Assembly (NCBI RefSeq): GCF_022414595.1
Contig: NZ_JADWYO010000027.1
Span: 1-64,000 of the forward strand
Direction of reading: 5' to 3'
Length of the DNA stretch: 64,000 nucleotides
Source: Streptomyces sp. MUM 203J
GTDB lineage: Bacteria > Actinomycetota > Actinomycetes > Streptomycetales > Streptomycetaceae
The position numbers and the translations under genes are program-made. The notes under the pieces are model-generated. The model saw only the letters and a list, made by a program, of their open reading frames with translations, was not told where the DNA came from and did not search any database. This document shows positions 1 through 8,522 of the stretch, piece after piece; position 1 is the first letter of the stretch, and each line of letters opens with the position of its first letter.

Positions 1-2411
1 GCGGTGAGGAGTTGGCGGGCTTCGTCGGTGGTGAGGGGTTCGAAGCGGCGGGGCCGTGGGGTGCCGGGGTCGGCGAGCCGGTCCCGGACGGCGGCGGACT
101 CCGCCTGCCAGGTGTCGAGCCGGTGCCGCAACTCCCGCCTGCGCCCGTCGTCCAGGAGCGCGCGGGACGCGGCGTCCGGGGTGGCGAAACCGGCCTTGTA
201 CGCGGCCTCCGCGAGCCTGCCGTCCGCCTCCTGCAGCCGCCGGGCGGCCTCCTCCAGGGCACGTACGGCGTCGTGGGCGGCGGCGACGGCGGCGATGCGC
301 CGCTCCAGGACGGCGGCCCGCTCCGCGACGGTGCCGCCGCCCTCGCCCAGGGCCCGGGCCAGGTCTGCGTCGAGCACGGACTGCTGCTGGTCCAGCGCCT
401 CGCGGCGGGAGGTACGGGCGGCGGCGCGCAGTTCGGCCTGCTGCCGCTCCTGAAGCCGCCGCACGTGCTCCCGCTCGGCCTGGTCGAGCTCCTCGCGTAC
501 GGCGTGGGTGCCCCCCGCCAGCGCCCGGGCCCGGTCGCGCTCCCGCTCCAGTGCGTCCACGGCCGCGCCCAGCTCCGCGACGGTGGGCGCGACGAGAGGG
601 GCGCCCGCGCCACGCCCCGCGTCCGTGCCGCCCGCCCGGCCGTCGCCCTGCTCCGGGCCCGTGCCGGGTTCCGGGGCCGCGGCTTCCGCGGCCGCCGCGG
701 TGAAGTTCTCGCGCAGGACGGCCAGCTGCCGTTCCGCGGTGGTGCGGGAGGTGTCGGCGCGGGTGTGGGTCTCGTACGCCGTGTCCTCGGCGGCCCGGTC
801 GACGTGGCCGTCCGCGGGGCGGGCCGGGGCAGGGTGGTCGGTGGCGCCGCAGACGGCGCACGGGTCGCCGTCGGTGAGCCCGGCCGCGAGTTCGGCGGCG
901 ATGCCCCGCAGTCGACGTTCCCGCAGGTCGAGCCAGGTCTCGTGGGCGCGGTTGGCTTCCTCCCGGGCAGCCGTCAGGCGGGCCTCGGCCGCCTGTACGT
1001 CGACGGCGAGGGCGTCACGGCGGCGGGCGGCGTCCAGTCGGCGGCGGGCCGGGGCCAGCCGCCCCGCCAGATGCTCGGCGCGGGTCGCGGCCTCCTGGGC
1101 GGCGTCCAGCCGCTCCTGGAGGACGCCCCGCCGGGCCTCCCAGCCGTCCAGCCAGGTGGCGGCCTCGTGCAGGATCTCGTCGTCGGCGCGGGCCTGCCGG
1201 TCGAGTTCGGCGCGCTCGTGGACGATCTCCGCACGGCGCCGCTCCGCCAGCGCGGCGGCCTCCAGTCCGGCGAGGTCCTGTCGGAGGGAGCGGTCGAGTG
1301 CGGCGAGCCGGTCGGTTCCGGCCTGGGAGAGGGCGTCGGGCAGCGCTGCTTTCGCATGCGCGTGCGCGGCCTCGGCGGCGCCGTGCTCACGCTCGGCGTC
1401 GGCACGCAGGGCGAGCGGCCCGGCGACCCGCTCGGCACGGTCGGCCTCCTCGAGCCGGGCCTCCCAGGCGTCGCGTTCGCCGCGCCGGGCCTCCAGGTCG
1501 GCGGCGCGGCGCCGGGCGTCCTCGTACTGACCGCGGCGGGCCGCTCGCTCGCGCTCCTGGTCGAGGGCATGGTGGGCGGCGGCCTGCCGGGACTCGGCGT
1601 CGAGCAGGGCGAGTCCGGCGGCGTCCCGGGCCTCCCGGGCACCGGACCGGGCGACGGCCGCCCAGACGAGCACGGCCTCCGCGAGCCCCGGTTCGCCGGG
1701 GGAGCCCTCAGCGGCGGGCCAGCCGCGGGCGGCGTTTCCGGCGGCCTGCGCCATGCGGTGTGCGAGGGCGAGCAGCCGCTGGTCGCCTGCCTCGACCTGC
1801 TTCTGGGCGCCTCGCCGCAGCTCGGCCAGGCGCTCCTCGACAGCGGCGAACCGGCGGGTGTCGAACAGCCGCCCGAGGAGCCTGCCCCGTGCTTCGGCGT
1901 CGGCGCGCAGGAAACGTGAGAAGTCGCCCTGGGGCAGCAGGACGACCTGGCAGAACTGCTCCCGGTTCATGCCGAGGAGCTGGCCGATCTCCTCCCCGAT
2001 CTCCTGGTGCGAACGGCTGAGCCCGGCCCAGACACCCGTCTCGGGGTCCTGCTCCTCCAGGAGTGACTGGGCCCTCTCGGTGGTGAAGCCGCCGCCGCGC
2101 TTCCTGGGACGGGGCTGGGCGGGGCGCCGGGTGAGCCGCAGCCGCCGTCCCGCCACGGTCAGTTCGAGGACCACCTCGGTGGGGGTGCCGCCGGGGGCGT
2201 GGTCGCTGCGCAGCGGGGCGCCGGGCGACTGCCGGGCGCCGGGCACGGAGCCGTACAGGGCGAAGCAGACGGCGTCGAGTACGGATGTCTTGCCGGCACC
2301 GGTTGCGCCGTGGAGGAGGAAGAGCCCGGCGGCGGACAGGGCGTCGAAGTCGATGTCCTGGCGGGTGCCGAAGGGGCCGAAGGCGGTGACGTGGAGCCGG
2401 TGCAGCCTCAT
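1..2411 (-). CDS. sbcC: SbcC, ATPase subunit of the SbcCD nuclease (3' end beyond window)
   Basis: Large Rad50-like ATPase that works with SbcD to open hairpins and process DNA double-strand ends. About 803 codons are visible and the reading frame is still open at position 1, so the C-terminal half with Walker B is outside the window. The start MRLHRLHVTAFGPFG is followed by a Walker A loop, GATGAGKTS, at residues 35-43. A long Glu/Ala/Arg-rich coiled coil follows, interrupted by a CAVC zinc hook (residues 518-521, positions 849-860), the dimerisation clasp of the family. The ATG overlaps the sbcD stop in an ATGA arrangement, so the two are translationally coupled. Long open frames on the opposite strand here are shadows of the high GC. 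Confidence 0.95.
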   Translation of the reverse strand, partial: MRLHRLHVTAFGPFGTRQDIDFDALSAAGLFLLHGATGAGKTSVLDAVCFALYGSVPGARQSPGAPLRSDHAPGGTPTEVVLELTVAGRRLRLTRRPAQPRPRKRGGGFTTERAQSLLEEQDPETGVWAGLSRSHQEIGEEIGQLLGMNREQFCQVVLLPQGDFSRFLRADAEARGRLLGRLFDTRRFAAVEERLAELRRGAQKQVEAGDQRLLALAHRMAQAAGNAARGWPAAEGSPGEPGLAEAVLVWAAVARSGAREARDAAGLALLDAESRQAAAHHALDQERERAARRGQYEDARRRAADLEARRGERDAWEARLEEADRAERVAGPLALRADAEREHGAAEAAHAHAKAALPDALSQAGTDRLAALDRSLRQDLAGLEAAALAERRRAEIVHERAELDRQARADDEILHEAATWLDGWEARRGVLQERLDAAQEAATRAEHLAGRLAPARRRLDAARRRDALAVDVQAAEARLTAAREEANRAHETWLDLRERRLRGIAAELAAGLTDGDPCAVCGATDHPAPARPADGHVDRAAEDTAYETHTRADTSRTTAERQLAVLRENFTAAAAEAAAPEPGTGPEQGDGRAGGTDAGRGAGAPLVAPTVAELGAAVDALERERDRARALAGGTHAVREELDQAEREHVRRLQERQQAELRAAARTSRREALDQQQSVLDADLARALGEGGGTVAERAAVLERRIAAVAAAHDAVRALEEAARRLQEADGRLAEAAYKAGFATPDAASRALLDDGRRRELRHRLDTWQAESAAVRDRLADPGTPRPRRFEPLTTDEARQLLT

Positions 2412-3598
2412 CGGGTCACCTCACGGGACGCCTCGCGCTCACGGGCGGCGAGGTCGGCGCGTACGTCCTCGAAGGCGCCCTGGAGCGCGGCCTTCTCACG
2501 GAGGTCGGGGGCCGCGCCGCCCCGGACGTGGGTCACGAAGTCCTCCGCGATCTCGTGGTCGGTGCGGCCCCTGAGACGGCGGGCGTACGAGAGGTGCGCG
2601 GGGTCGTCGCCGTCGCCCTCGGGCTCGAAGACGAGGTTCAGGGTGTGCGGGAACCGTTCGGTGAGCCTGGCCATGGGGTCGGCGGGCCGTACGGCGTCGG
2701 TGAGGGTGGCCTCCACCCACGCGTCCTCGTGGGGACCGAGCGCCGGGTCGTCGAGGAGCCGGTCGAGGGTGCCTCGGATCCGGGCGAGCGGCCGGGGCAC
2801 GGGGCAGTCGATCCGCTCGGCGTCGATCTCACCGGCGGGACCGAGGTCGATGAGCCACATCGTCTTGCGGTGCCGCCACTCGGAGAAGGAGTACGCGAGC
2901 GGGGAACCCGAGTAGCGCACCCGCTCGGTGAGTCGCTGGCTGCCGTGCAGGTGCCCGAGGGCCACGTAGTCGACGCCGTCGAAGACGGCGGCGGGCACGG
3001 CGGCGGCACCGCCGACGGTGATGTCCCGCTCGCTGTCGCTCGGTTCGCCGCCCGCGACGAAGGCGTGCGCGAGGACGACGGAGCGCGTGCCGGCCGGGCG
3101 GATCGCCAGATCGGCACGGACCCGGTCCATGGCCGCGGTGAGGACGGCCTGGTGGGAGGCCCTGCGGGTGCCGAACCGCTCGCGTACGAGGGACGGTTCG
3201 AGGTAGGGGAGGCCGTAGAAGGCGACCTCGCCGTGCGGCCCGTCGCGGAGGAGGACGGGGACGCCGATGCCGTCCGGGTCGGTGCGCAGGTGGATGCCCG
3301 CGTGCTCCATCAGCCCCGCGCCGACGCCGAGGCGGCGTGCCGAATCGTGGTTGCCGGAGATCATCACCGTGGGGACACCGGCGTCCGCGAGCCGGTGCAG
3401 GGCTGCGTCGAAGAGTTCCACGGCGGCCAGGGGCGGCACGGCTCGGTCGTATATGTCCCCCGCGACGACGACCGCGTCCACGTCGCGGTCCCGCACCACG
3501 GCCACGAGGCGGTCGAGGAAGGCTGCCTGGGCGTCGAGCAGGCCGACGCGGTGGAAGGACCGTCCCAGGTGCCAGTCCGACGTGTGCAGGAGTCTCAT
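2408..3598 (-). CDS. sbcD: SbcD, Mre11-like nuclease subunit
   Basis: Manganese-dependent exo/endonuclease that partners SbcC in double-strand-break and hairpin processing. The protein is 396 aa. The calcineurin-like phosphoesterase metal ligands are visible: DWHLG near the N-terminus, GDIYD, GNHDS and GHLHG. The frame is open further upstream, but family proteins begin MRLLHTSDWHLGRS, so the ATG at 3598 is chosen; no strong ribosome binding site is seen there. The stop codon overlaps the sbcC start by four bases, indicating an sbcDC operon transcribed leftward. Confidence 0.95.
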   Translation of the reverse strand: MRLLHTSDWHLGRSFHRVGLLDAQAAFLDRLVAVVRDRDVDAVVVAGDIYDRAVPPLAAVELFDAALHRLADAGVPTVMISGNHDSARRLGVGAGLMEHAGIHLRTDPDGIGVPVLLRDGPHGEVAFYGLPYLEPSLVRERFGTRRASHQAVLTAAMDRVRADLAIRPAGTRSVVLAHAFVAGGEPSDSERDITVGGAAAVPAAVFDGVDYVALGHLHGSQRLTERVRYSGSPLAYSFSEWRHRKTMWLIDLGPAGEIDAERIDCPVPRPLARIRGTLDRLLDDPALGPHEDAWVEATLTDAVRPADPMARLTERFPHTLNLVFEPEGDGDDPAHLSYARRLRGRTDHEIAEDFVTHVRGGAAPDLREKAALQGAFEDVRADLAAREREASREVTR

Positions 3599-3738
3599 GA
3601 TCGGTGAGGGTAGCGGGAGAGTCTGACAACGGGTGCGGTTCGGACGGACCGGCCGGCGGCGCCCACGGCGACCGGGCACCGATCCGTGCGGCGTCCACCG
3701 GGGCGGGGCGCCCGGCCGCCAGGGACCGGGCGGGCCGT

Positions 3739-4365
3739 TCAGGTCTCCCCGTACGCCTCGCCGCCGGGTTCGAAGGCAGCTGTTCCGGCGGTGGCGTCCG
3801 CGAGCCAGCGGCGGAAGGCGTCGACGTCCGCGTCGGGCAGGCCGATCTCGATCTCCACGGCGTCCCCGTACCGTACGTCGCGGACGGCCCTCCCGGTGGA
3901 GCGCAGGTCGCTCTGGAGCTTCCCGGCGCGCTGGTGGTCGACCGTGACCGTGCCGAGCCGGTAGCGGCGGCGGGTGACGGTGCCGAGCGCGTCCAGGGCC
4001 TCCCCCACGACGCCTCCGTACGCGCGGATCAGCCCGCCGGCGCCGAGCTTCACGCCGCCGTAGTAGCGGGTGACGACGGCCACGACGTACCGGACCTCGC
4101 GGCGCGTGAGCATCTGGAGCATGGGTACACCCGCGGTGCCGCCCGGCTCTCCGTCGTCGCCTGCCCTCTGCACGGAGGCATCGGCGCCGATGACGTAGGC
4201 GAAGCAGTTGTGAGTGGCCGTGGGGTGCTCCCGGCGGACGCGGGCGACGAAGTCCTGCGCCTCCTGCTCCGTCGCGGCGGGGGCGAGCGCGCAGATGAAG
4301 CGGGACCGGTTGATCTCGGACTCGTGTACGCCCTCACGCGCCACCGTCAGGTACTGCTCCTGCAT
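3739..4365 (-). CDS. YigZ/IMPACT family protein
   Basis: 208 aa protein of the UPF0029/YigZ (IMPACT N-terminal) family. The N-terminus carries the family pattern around EINRSRFICALAPA, then HPTATHNCFAYVIG and GEPGGTAG followed by VAVVTRYYGGVKLGAGGL, which is the signature block. A C-terminal ferredoxin-like domain (DUF1949) covers roughly residues 140-200. The molecular role of bacterial members is unsettled; eukaryotic IMPACT binds Gcn1 in translational stress control. It stands alone, downstream in direction from the DUF3291-like gene and upstream of sbcD on the same strand. Confidence 0.9.
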   Translation of the reverse strand: MQEQYLTVAREGVHESEINRSRFICALAPAATEQEAQDFVARVRREHPTATHNCFAYVIGADASVQRAGDDGEPGGTAGVPMLQMLTRREVRYVVAVVTRYYGGVKLGAGGLIRAYGGVVGEALDALGTVTRRRYRLGTVTVDHQRAGKLQSDLRSTGRAVRDVRYGDAVEIEIGLPDADVDAFRRWLADATAGTAAFEPGGEAYGET

Positions 4366-4387
4366 TCCGCCACCCTAACGGCTCGGC

Positions 4388-4804
4388 CTACCCGTCCGTC
4401 GCGGAGCCCTGGGACGGGGACTGCAGGTCCAGGCGGCGCAGTGCGTCGTCCCACGCGAGCGGGAGCTCGTCGGTGGTCACCTCCCAGAAGGTGAAGGCCG
4501 AGTCCCGCGTCGTCGCCCGAAGCTCCCGCATGATGCCGCGGTGCGGTTCGGCCTTGGCGTAGGCGTACAGGGCGTCGCGGTCCCGCCACGCGGACAGCGT
4601 GTAGAAGGTGCGCTTGAGGGGCCGGGCCACAAGGGAGGCGCCGTAGACGCCGGGCGCCCGGTTGACCTGGCGCCAGGCCGCCAGGGACCTGAGGAAGAAC
4701 CGCGGAACGTGCCGGAGTGAGCGGACCTCGAAGCGGGAGGCCATGACGAAGGCGGGGACGTGGGGCGGGGCGGGGTTGGGGCTGGTCCAGGGAAGGGTGG
4801 GCAT
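4388..4804 (-). CDS. DUF3291 / spheroidene-monooxygenase-like protein
   Basis: 138 aa soluble protein of the small ferredoxin-like monooxygenase-type family (DUF3291/CrtA-like), judged from the pattern FVMASRFEVRSL, KRTFYTLSAWRD and the HRGIMRELR helix. True catalytic activity in this family is mostly unknown. The start at 4804 is chosen because a GAGGAG ribosome binding site sits eight bases upstream; a longer frame to 4846 lacks one. Directly upstream lies a near-perfect palindrome (4850-4897), so this gene is probably controlled by a dimeric repressor encoded elsewhere. Family assignment is moderate. Confidence 0.6.
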   Translation of the reverse strand: MPTLPWTSPNPAPPHVPAFVMASRFEVRSLRHVPRFFLRSLAAWRQVNRAPGVYGASLVARPLKRTFYTLSAWRDRDALYAYAKAEPHRGIMRELRATTRDSAFTFWEVTTDELPLAWDDALRRLDLQSPSQGSATDG

Positions 4805-4849
4805 ACGAGGGCTCCTCACAGGCAGGGTGGATCCGAGGACGCACACACA

Positions 4850-4897
4850 AATTAGAGAGTGGCACTATCCATAAATAGATAGTGCCACTCTCCAATT
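4850..4897. promoter_or_regulatory. Near-perfect inverted repeat, probable repressor operator
   Basis: Arms GAGAGTGGCACTATC (4855-4869) and GATAGTGCCACTCTC (4878-4892) are perfectly complementary. They extend outward through AATT with a single mismatch, giving 20-base arms around an 8-base AT-rich spacer. AT content is much higher than the surroundings. It lies between the divergent genes at 4804 (minus) and 4980 (plus), where promoters are expected, and has the size of a TetR- or MarR-type operator. No regulator gene of that kind is adjacent. Confidence 0.75.
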
Positions 4898-4979
4898 GAG
4901 TCGGCAACCGCCCTCCCCGGAATGCAGGCACCCCACCGGACGGTTTCCCCAGAGCGATCAGCACACAGGAGGCGACACC

Positions 4980-5417
4980 ATGACCGCACAGAGCGAGGCC
5001 GGGACGGCGGACGGCGGCGAGCAGGAGACGGTCCGCAGGATTCTGACCGGCCTCGGGGACACCTGGGCCGTCGTGGGGCTGTCCGGCAACCGCTCCCGTG
5101 CGGCCTACGGCGTGGCCCAGGTGCTTCAGCGGCTCGGCAAGCGGATCGTGCCCGTGCACCCGAAGGCGGAGACGGTCCTCGGGGAGCAGGGATACACCTC
5201 CCTGGCCGAGATCCCCTTCCCCGTCGACGTCGTGGACGTCTTCGTCCGCAGCGAACTGGCCGGCACCGTCGCGGACGAGGCAGTGGCGAAGGGGGCGAAG
5301 GCCGTGTGGTTCCAGCTGGGAGTCATCGACGAGGAGGCCTACGCGCGCACGCGCGCGGCGGGCCTGGACATGGTGATGGACCGCTGCCCGGCCATCGAGG
5401 TGCACGGCCTGCGGTAA
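4980..5417 (+). CDS. CoA-binding (Rossmann) domain protein
   Basis: 145 aa single-domain CoA-binding protein, the YccU/succinyl-CoA-synthetase-alpha type Rossmann fold. Visible landmarks are WAVVGLSGNRSRAAYGVA for the dinucleotide/CoA loop, GKRIVPVHPKAETVLG, PFPVDVVDVFVRSE, AKAVWFQLGVIDEEA and the terminal MDRCPAIEV typical of the family. The Cys near the end is the conserved family residue. The start is fixed by the GGAGG-type site six bases before the ATG at 4980. Its physiological role is unknown. It is divergent from the DUF3291-like gene and shares the palindromic intergenic region. Confidence 0.88.
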   Translation: MTAQSEAGTADGGEQETVRRILTGLGDTWAVVGLSGNRSRAAYGVAQVLQRLGKRIVPVHPKAETVLGEQGYTSLAEIPFPVDVVDVFVRSELAGTVADEAVAKGAKAVWFQLGVIDEEAYARTRAAGLDMVMDRCPAIEVHGLR

Positions 5418-5445
5418 GCCGCCACCGCTCCGGCCGCCTCCGCCC

Positions 5446-6018
5446 TCAGCGGACCGGCGGGACCGAGACCGCCATGGTCATCTCGACGGGCCCGTCACCG
5501 TCGTTGCGGTAGGCGTGGGGGACATTCGACTCGAAGACGGCCGACACCCCGGCAGGAACCCGGTGTTCCACCCCGTCGACGACGAGGGTCAGCTCACCCG
5601 CCGTCACATGCAGCAGCTCCGTCGTGCCCTCCGGATGCGGATCGGAACTGCTGGCGTCACCGGGCATCAGGGACCAGGCCCACAGCTCCAGCGGGCCGCG
5701 GGCCTCGGTGCCGACCAGCAGGGTGGTATGACTGCCCGCCGGGGTGGACCACATGCGGACCGCCTGATCGGGCGACACCAGGCGGACCTGCGGGCCGCTC
5801 TCGAAGTCCAGGAGGGTCGTGATGGAGACCCCCAGCGCGTCCGCGAGCTTCACCGTCGTACCGACACTGGGATTGGTCCTCGCCTGCTCGATCGCGATGA
5901 TCATGCCCCGGCTGACCCCGGAGCGGGCGGCGAGCGCATCCAGCGTGAAGCCCCGCTCACCGCGCCAGCGCTTGAGGTTACGGGCGAGCGCCTGGGTGAG
6001 CTGATCGAGGTCAGACAC
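5446..6018 (-). CDS. XRE family transcriptional regulator with cupin sensor domain
   Basis: 190 aa regulator. An N-terminal helix-turn-helix of the XRE type (about residues 5-60: LARNLKRWRGERG, LDALAARSGVSRGMI, NPSVGTTVKLADALG) is joined to a C-terminal cupin barrel (about 100-185: HPEGTTELLHV, VPAGVSAVFESNVPHAY). Cupin members sense small ligands. GTG at 6018 is preferred because homologues begin with the sequence SDLDQLTQ; a TTG at 6051 would add 11 residues. It is divergent from the EamA transporter at 6119 across about 100 bp carrying repeats, so it probably controls that exporter and itself. Confidence 0.88.
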   Translation of the reverse strand: MSDLDQLTQALARNLKRWRGERGFTLDALAARSGVSRGMIIAIEQARTNPSVGTTVKLADALGVSITTLLDFESGPQVRLVSPDQAVRMWSTPAGSHTTLLVGTEARGPLELWAWSLMPGDASSSDPHPEGTTELLHVTAGELTLVVDGVEHRVPAGVSAVFESNVPHAYRNDGDGPVEMTMAVSVPPVR

Positions 6019-6045
6019 GTTCCGTCCAATATTCTGGATGACAGA

Positions 6046-6102
6046 GTTCAATAGAGTGAACTACGGTGTGGTTCACCGCACGCTATTCACCGTTCACCGC
6101 AC
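6046..6102. promoter_or_regulatory. Repeat cluster in divergent promoter (regulator/EamA)
   Basis: The intergenic region holds a 16-base inverted repeat GTTCA-N6-TGAAC (6046-6061) and a direct repeat GTTCACCGCAC at 6071-6081 and 6092-6102, spaced 21 bases apart, i.e. two helical turns. A third imperfect copy, ATTCACCG, lies between them. This looks like an operator array for the XRE-cupin regulator. Confidence 0.6.
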
Positions 6103-6118
6103 TGTACTGCGAGGCACC

Positions 6119-6988
6119 ATGACCGCCCTGTTCGCCCTGGCCACCAGCCTGCTGTGGGGGCTGGCCGACTTCGGCGGCGGGCTGCTCACCCGCCGGATAC
6201 CGGCGCTGACCGTCGTCGCCGCCTCCCAGACCGTCGCCGTCGTGGTGCTCGGGGCGGTCGTGGTGGCCACCGGGGGCTGGAGCGAGGCGGGACCACGGCT
6301 GTGGTTCGCGGTCGGCGCGGGCCTGCTCGGGCCCGTCGCGATGCTCGCCTTCTACAAGGCGCTGGCCATGGGCCCCATGGGCGTGGTGTCCCCGCTCGCC
6401 TCGCTGGGCGTGGTCGTGCCCGTTTCGGCCGGCCTGTTCGCGGGCGAGCTGCCCGGGTTCCTCCAGTTCGCCGGGGTGGGCGTCGCGGTGGCGGGCGTGG
6501 TGCTGGCCGGCGGGCCGGAGCTGCGCGGGGCGCCGGTGCAGCGGCAGACCGTCCTGCTCACACTGATCGCCGCGTTCGGGTTCGGCGGGGTCATGGTGCT
6601 GATCGCGGAGGCCTCGACGACGGTCACGGGGCTGTTCCTGGCGCTGTTCGTGCAGCGGGTGACCAATGTCGCGGTCGGCGGTGCGGCGCTGTGGGTGTCG
6701 GTGCGGCGCGGCGGGCGGGCGCTGCCGGAGGACGGCGGCGGTCCGCGTGTGCTGTGGGCCTCGCTGCCCGCGCTGGCGTTCGTCGGCCTCGCGGACGTGG
6801 CGGCGAACGGTACGTACGCGATCGCCGCGCAGAGCGGTCCGGTGGCGGTGGCGGCGGTGCTGGCGAGCCTCTATCCGGTGGTGACGGCTCTGGCGGCGCG
6901 CGGTGTCCTGAAGGAGCGCCTGCGTGCGGTCCAGGCGGCGGGTGCGGGGCTGGCCCTGGCGGGCTCGGTGCTGCTCGCGTCGGGCTGA
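6119..6988 (+). CDS. EamA/DMT family transporter
   Basis: 289 aa membrane protein with ten predicted transmembrane helices in two homologous halves, the drug/metabolite transporter fold. Typical EamA features are LLWGLADFGGG at the N-terminus, an AMGPMGVVSPLASLG helix-4 motif in the first half and AVLASLYPVVTALAARGVLKER in the second. The start at ATG 6119 is chosen over the upstream in-frame ATG at 6038, which would lie inside the promoter repeats. Substrate unknown; export of a metabolite sensed by the divergent cupin regulator is the natural guess. Confidence 0.88.
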   Translation: MTALFALATSLLWGLADFGGGLLTRRIPALTVVAASQTVAVVVLGAVVVATGGWSEAGPRLWFAVGAGLLGPVAMLAFYKALAMGPMGVVSPLASLGVVVPVSAGLFAGELPGFLQFAGVGVAVAGVVLAGGPELRGAPVQRQTVLLTLIAAFGFGGVMVLIAEASTTVTGLFLALFVQRVTNVAVGGAALWVSVRRGGRALPEDGGGPRVLWASLPALAFVGLADVAANGTYAIAAQSGPVAVAAVLASLYPVVTALAARGVLKERLRAVQAAGAGLALAGSVLLASG

Positions 6989-7017
6989 CGCCTCCGGTCC
7001 GGGCGGGAACCGGCGGC

Positions 7018-7764
7018 TCAGGCCTGCTGCTGCCAGTGAGCCAGCGCGGCGAGCTGAGCGGCCGTCACATGCCCGGGTATCGGCTCGGGCGCGGGGGTGC
7101 GCAGCGGCGGCTGCCATCCCTCGTCCGGGTCCCAGCGCCGTACGACCCGGGCGGGCGCTCCGGCGACCACCGCGCGGTCGGGGACCTCGCCCCGCACGAC
7201 GGCTCCGGCCGCGACCACCACGTTGCGGCCCAGCCGGGCACCCGGGAGGATCACCGCGCCGGTGCCGAGCCAGCAGCCGGGACCGATCTCGACCGGAGCC
7301 GAACGCGGCCACTGCCGCCCGACCGGCTCGTGCGGATCGTCATAGCTGTGGTTGGTCGAGGTGATGTAGACGTACGGCCCGCAGAAGGTGTCCGCACCGA
7401 TCGTCACCGGGGCGTCCGCCACCACATGGCTGCCGCGTCCGAGCACGACACCGTTGCCGAGGGTGACCACCGGATCCGGCCCCAGGTCGAGCCCGGGCAG
7501 CATCCCGGCGCTGAGCGTGACCTGCTCCGCGATGATGCAGCACTCCCCCAGCTCGATCCACTGCTCACCGAACACCGTGCCCTGAGGGAACGCCAGCTTC
7601 GTGCCCGCGCCGATCCGCCGGAACCGCGTCGGCCCCGGCCGCTCGGCGGTCACGGCCCCGTGCTCCTGCGCCCAGCGCCAGCCCCGGTGCACCGCACGGG
7701 AGAGCGCGCGGCGCCGCCACGCGGCGAGCGACGAGAGCGAGAACGTGTTTCTGTTCCTGGACAC
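7018..7764 (-). CDS. Left-handed beta-helix acyltransferase
   Basis: 248 aa protein with hexapeptide-repeat (LbH) acyltransferase architecture of the maltose/galactoside O-acetyltransferase type. The repeats run through roughly residues 55-215; landmarks are STNHSYDDP (with the active-site His of the acetyltransferase family), VEIGPGCWLGTGAVILPG and VVAAGAVVRGEVPDRAVVAGAPARVVRR. GTG start. The acceptor substrate cannot be read from the sequence; such enzymes modify sugars or antibiotics in the cytoplasm. It is divergent from another LbH protein at 7892. Confidence 0.85.
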   Translation of the reverse strand: MSRNRNTFSLSSLAAWRRRALSRAVHRGWRWAQEHGAVTAERPGPTRFRRIGAGTKLAFPQGTVFGEQWIELGECCIIAEQVTLSAGMLPGLDLGPDPVVTLGNGVVLGRGSHVVADAPVTIGADTFCGPYVYITSTNHSYDDPHEPVGRQWPRSAPVEIGPGCWLGTGAVILPGARLGRNVVVAAGAVVRGEVPDRAVVAGAPARVVRRWDPDEGWQPPLRTPAPEPIPGHVTAAQLAALAHWQQQA

Positions 7765-7891
7765 CCGGACACGTTAGTGGCCCTGATCATCGCTGACGGG
7801 AGCCGGACGCTGTGATGTTCGCCCCACCGCGGGGGCGGTGTGCCGCGTCGCATACGGTTCCCGTGGCGCGACGACGTACGAGGAGCTGAGG

Positions 7892-8434
7892 ATGAGCGAA
7901 CAGCGGGAGCAGGCGTTGGTCACCGCGGTGGGCGGCAAGGCGCCGGAGGTGGACGACAGCGCCTTCGCCGCGCCGACGTCCGTGGTGGTGGGCGAGGTGT
8001 CGCTGGCGGCGGGCTCCAGCGTCTGGTACCACGCGGTGCTGCGCGGCGACTGCGGGCCGATCGCCGTGGGTGAGGACAGCAACATCCAGGACAACTGCAC
8101 CGTGCATGTGGACCCGGGCTTCCCGGTGACGGTGGGCGCGCGGGTCTCGGTGGGGCACAACGCGGTCCTGCACGGCTGCACCGTCGAGGACGACGTGCTG
8201 GTCGGCATGGGCGCCACGGTCCTGAACGGCGCGCACATCGGCGCGGGCTCGCTGGTCGCCGCACAGGCACTTGTCCCGCAGGGGATGCGGGTCCCGCCCG
8301 GGTCGCTGGTCGCGGGGGTGCCCGCGAAGGTGCGGCGGGAGCTGACGGCCGAGGAGCGCGAGGGCATCCGGCTGAACGCCGCCATGTACGGGGACCTCGC
8401 CCGCGCCCACCGCGAGGCGCACGGCGCCGCTTGA
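7892..8434 (+). CDS. Gamma carbonic anhydrase family protein
   Basis: 180 aa left-handed beta-helix protein of the gamma-carbonic-anhydrase/YrdA family. Three candidate zinc-ligand histidines are seen in DNCTVHVD and VGHNAVLHGC, with the family pattern VWYHAVLRGDCGPI and VGMGATVLNGA. The N- and C-terminal helices fit the family's usual 170-190 aa length. A GAGGAG-type site precedes the ATG. It shares a 127-base divergent promoter region with the LbH acyltransferase. Whether it has real carbonic anhydrase activity cannot be told; many bacterial members do not. Confidence 0.88.
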   Translation: MSEQREQALVTAVGGKAPEVDDSAFAAPTSVVVGEVSLAAGSSVWYHAVLRGDCGPIAVGEDSNIQDNCTVHVDPGFPVTVGARVSVGHNAVLHGCTVEDDVLVGMGATVLNGAHIGAGSLVAAQALVPQGMRVPPGSLVAGVPAKVRRELTAEEREGIRLNAAMYGDLARAHREAHGAA

Positions 8435-8468
8435 GGGCCGGGCCCTGCGGGCAGCCCGCCCGACGCAC

Positions 8469-8511
8469 CCGAGGGGGTACGGGACCGGTGAGCGGTCCCG
8501 TACCCCCTCGG
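8469..8511. terminator. Bidirectional hairpin terminator
   Basis: Perfect 19-base stem (8469-8487 with 8493-8511) around a GTGAG loop, between the convergent gamma-carbonic-anhydrase-like and DedA genes. No U tract, as usual in Streptomyces. Confidence 0.9.
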
Positions 8512-8522
8512 GGCCCGTGAGG

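Noticed and set aside
12..1919. 635-codon open frame on the plus strand opposite sbcC
   Set aside because: Low-complexity Gly/Val/Pro-rich translation without a family; the minus strand carries Walker A and zinc hook of SbcC.
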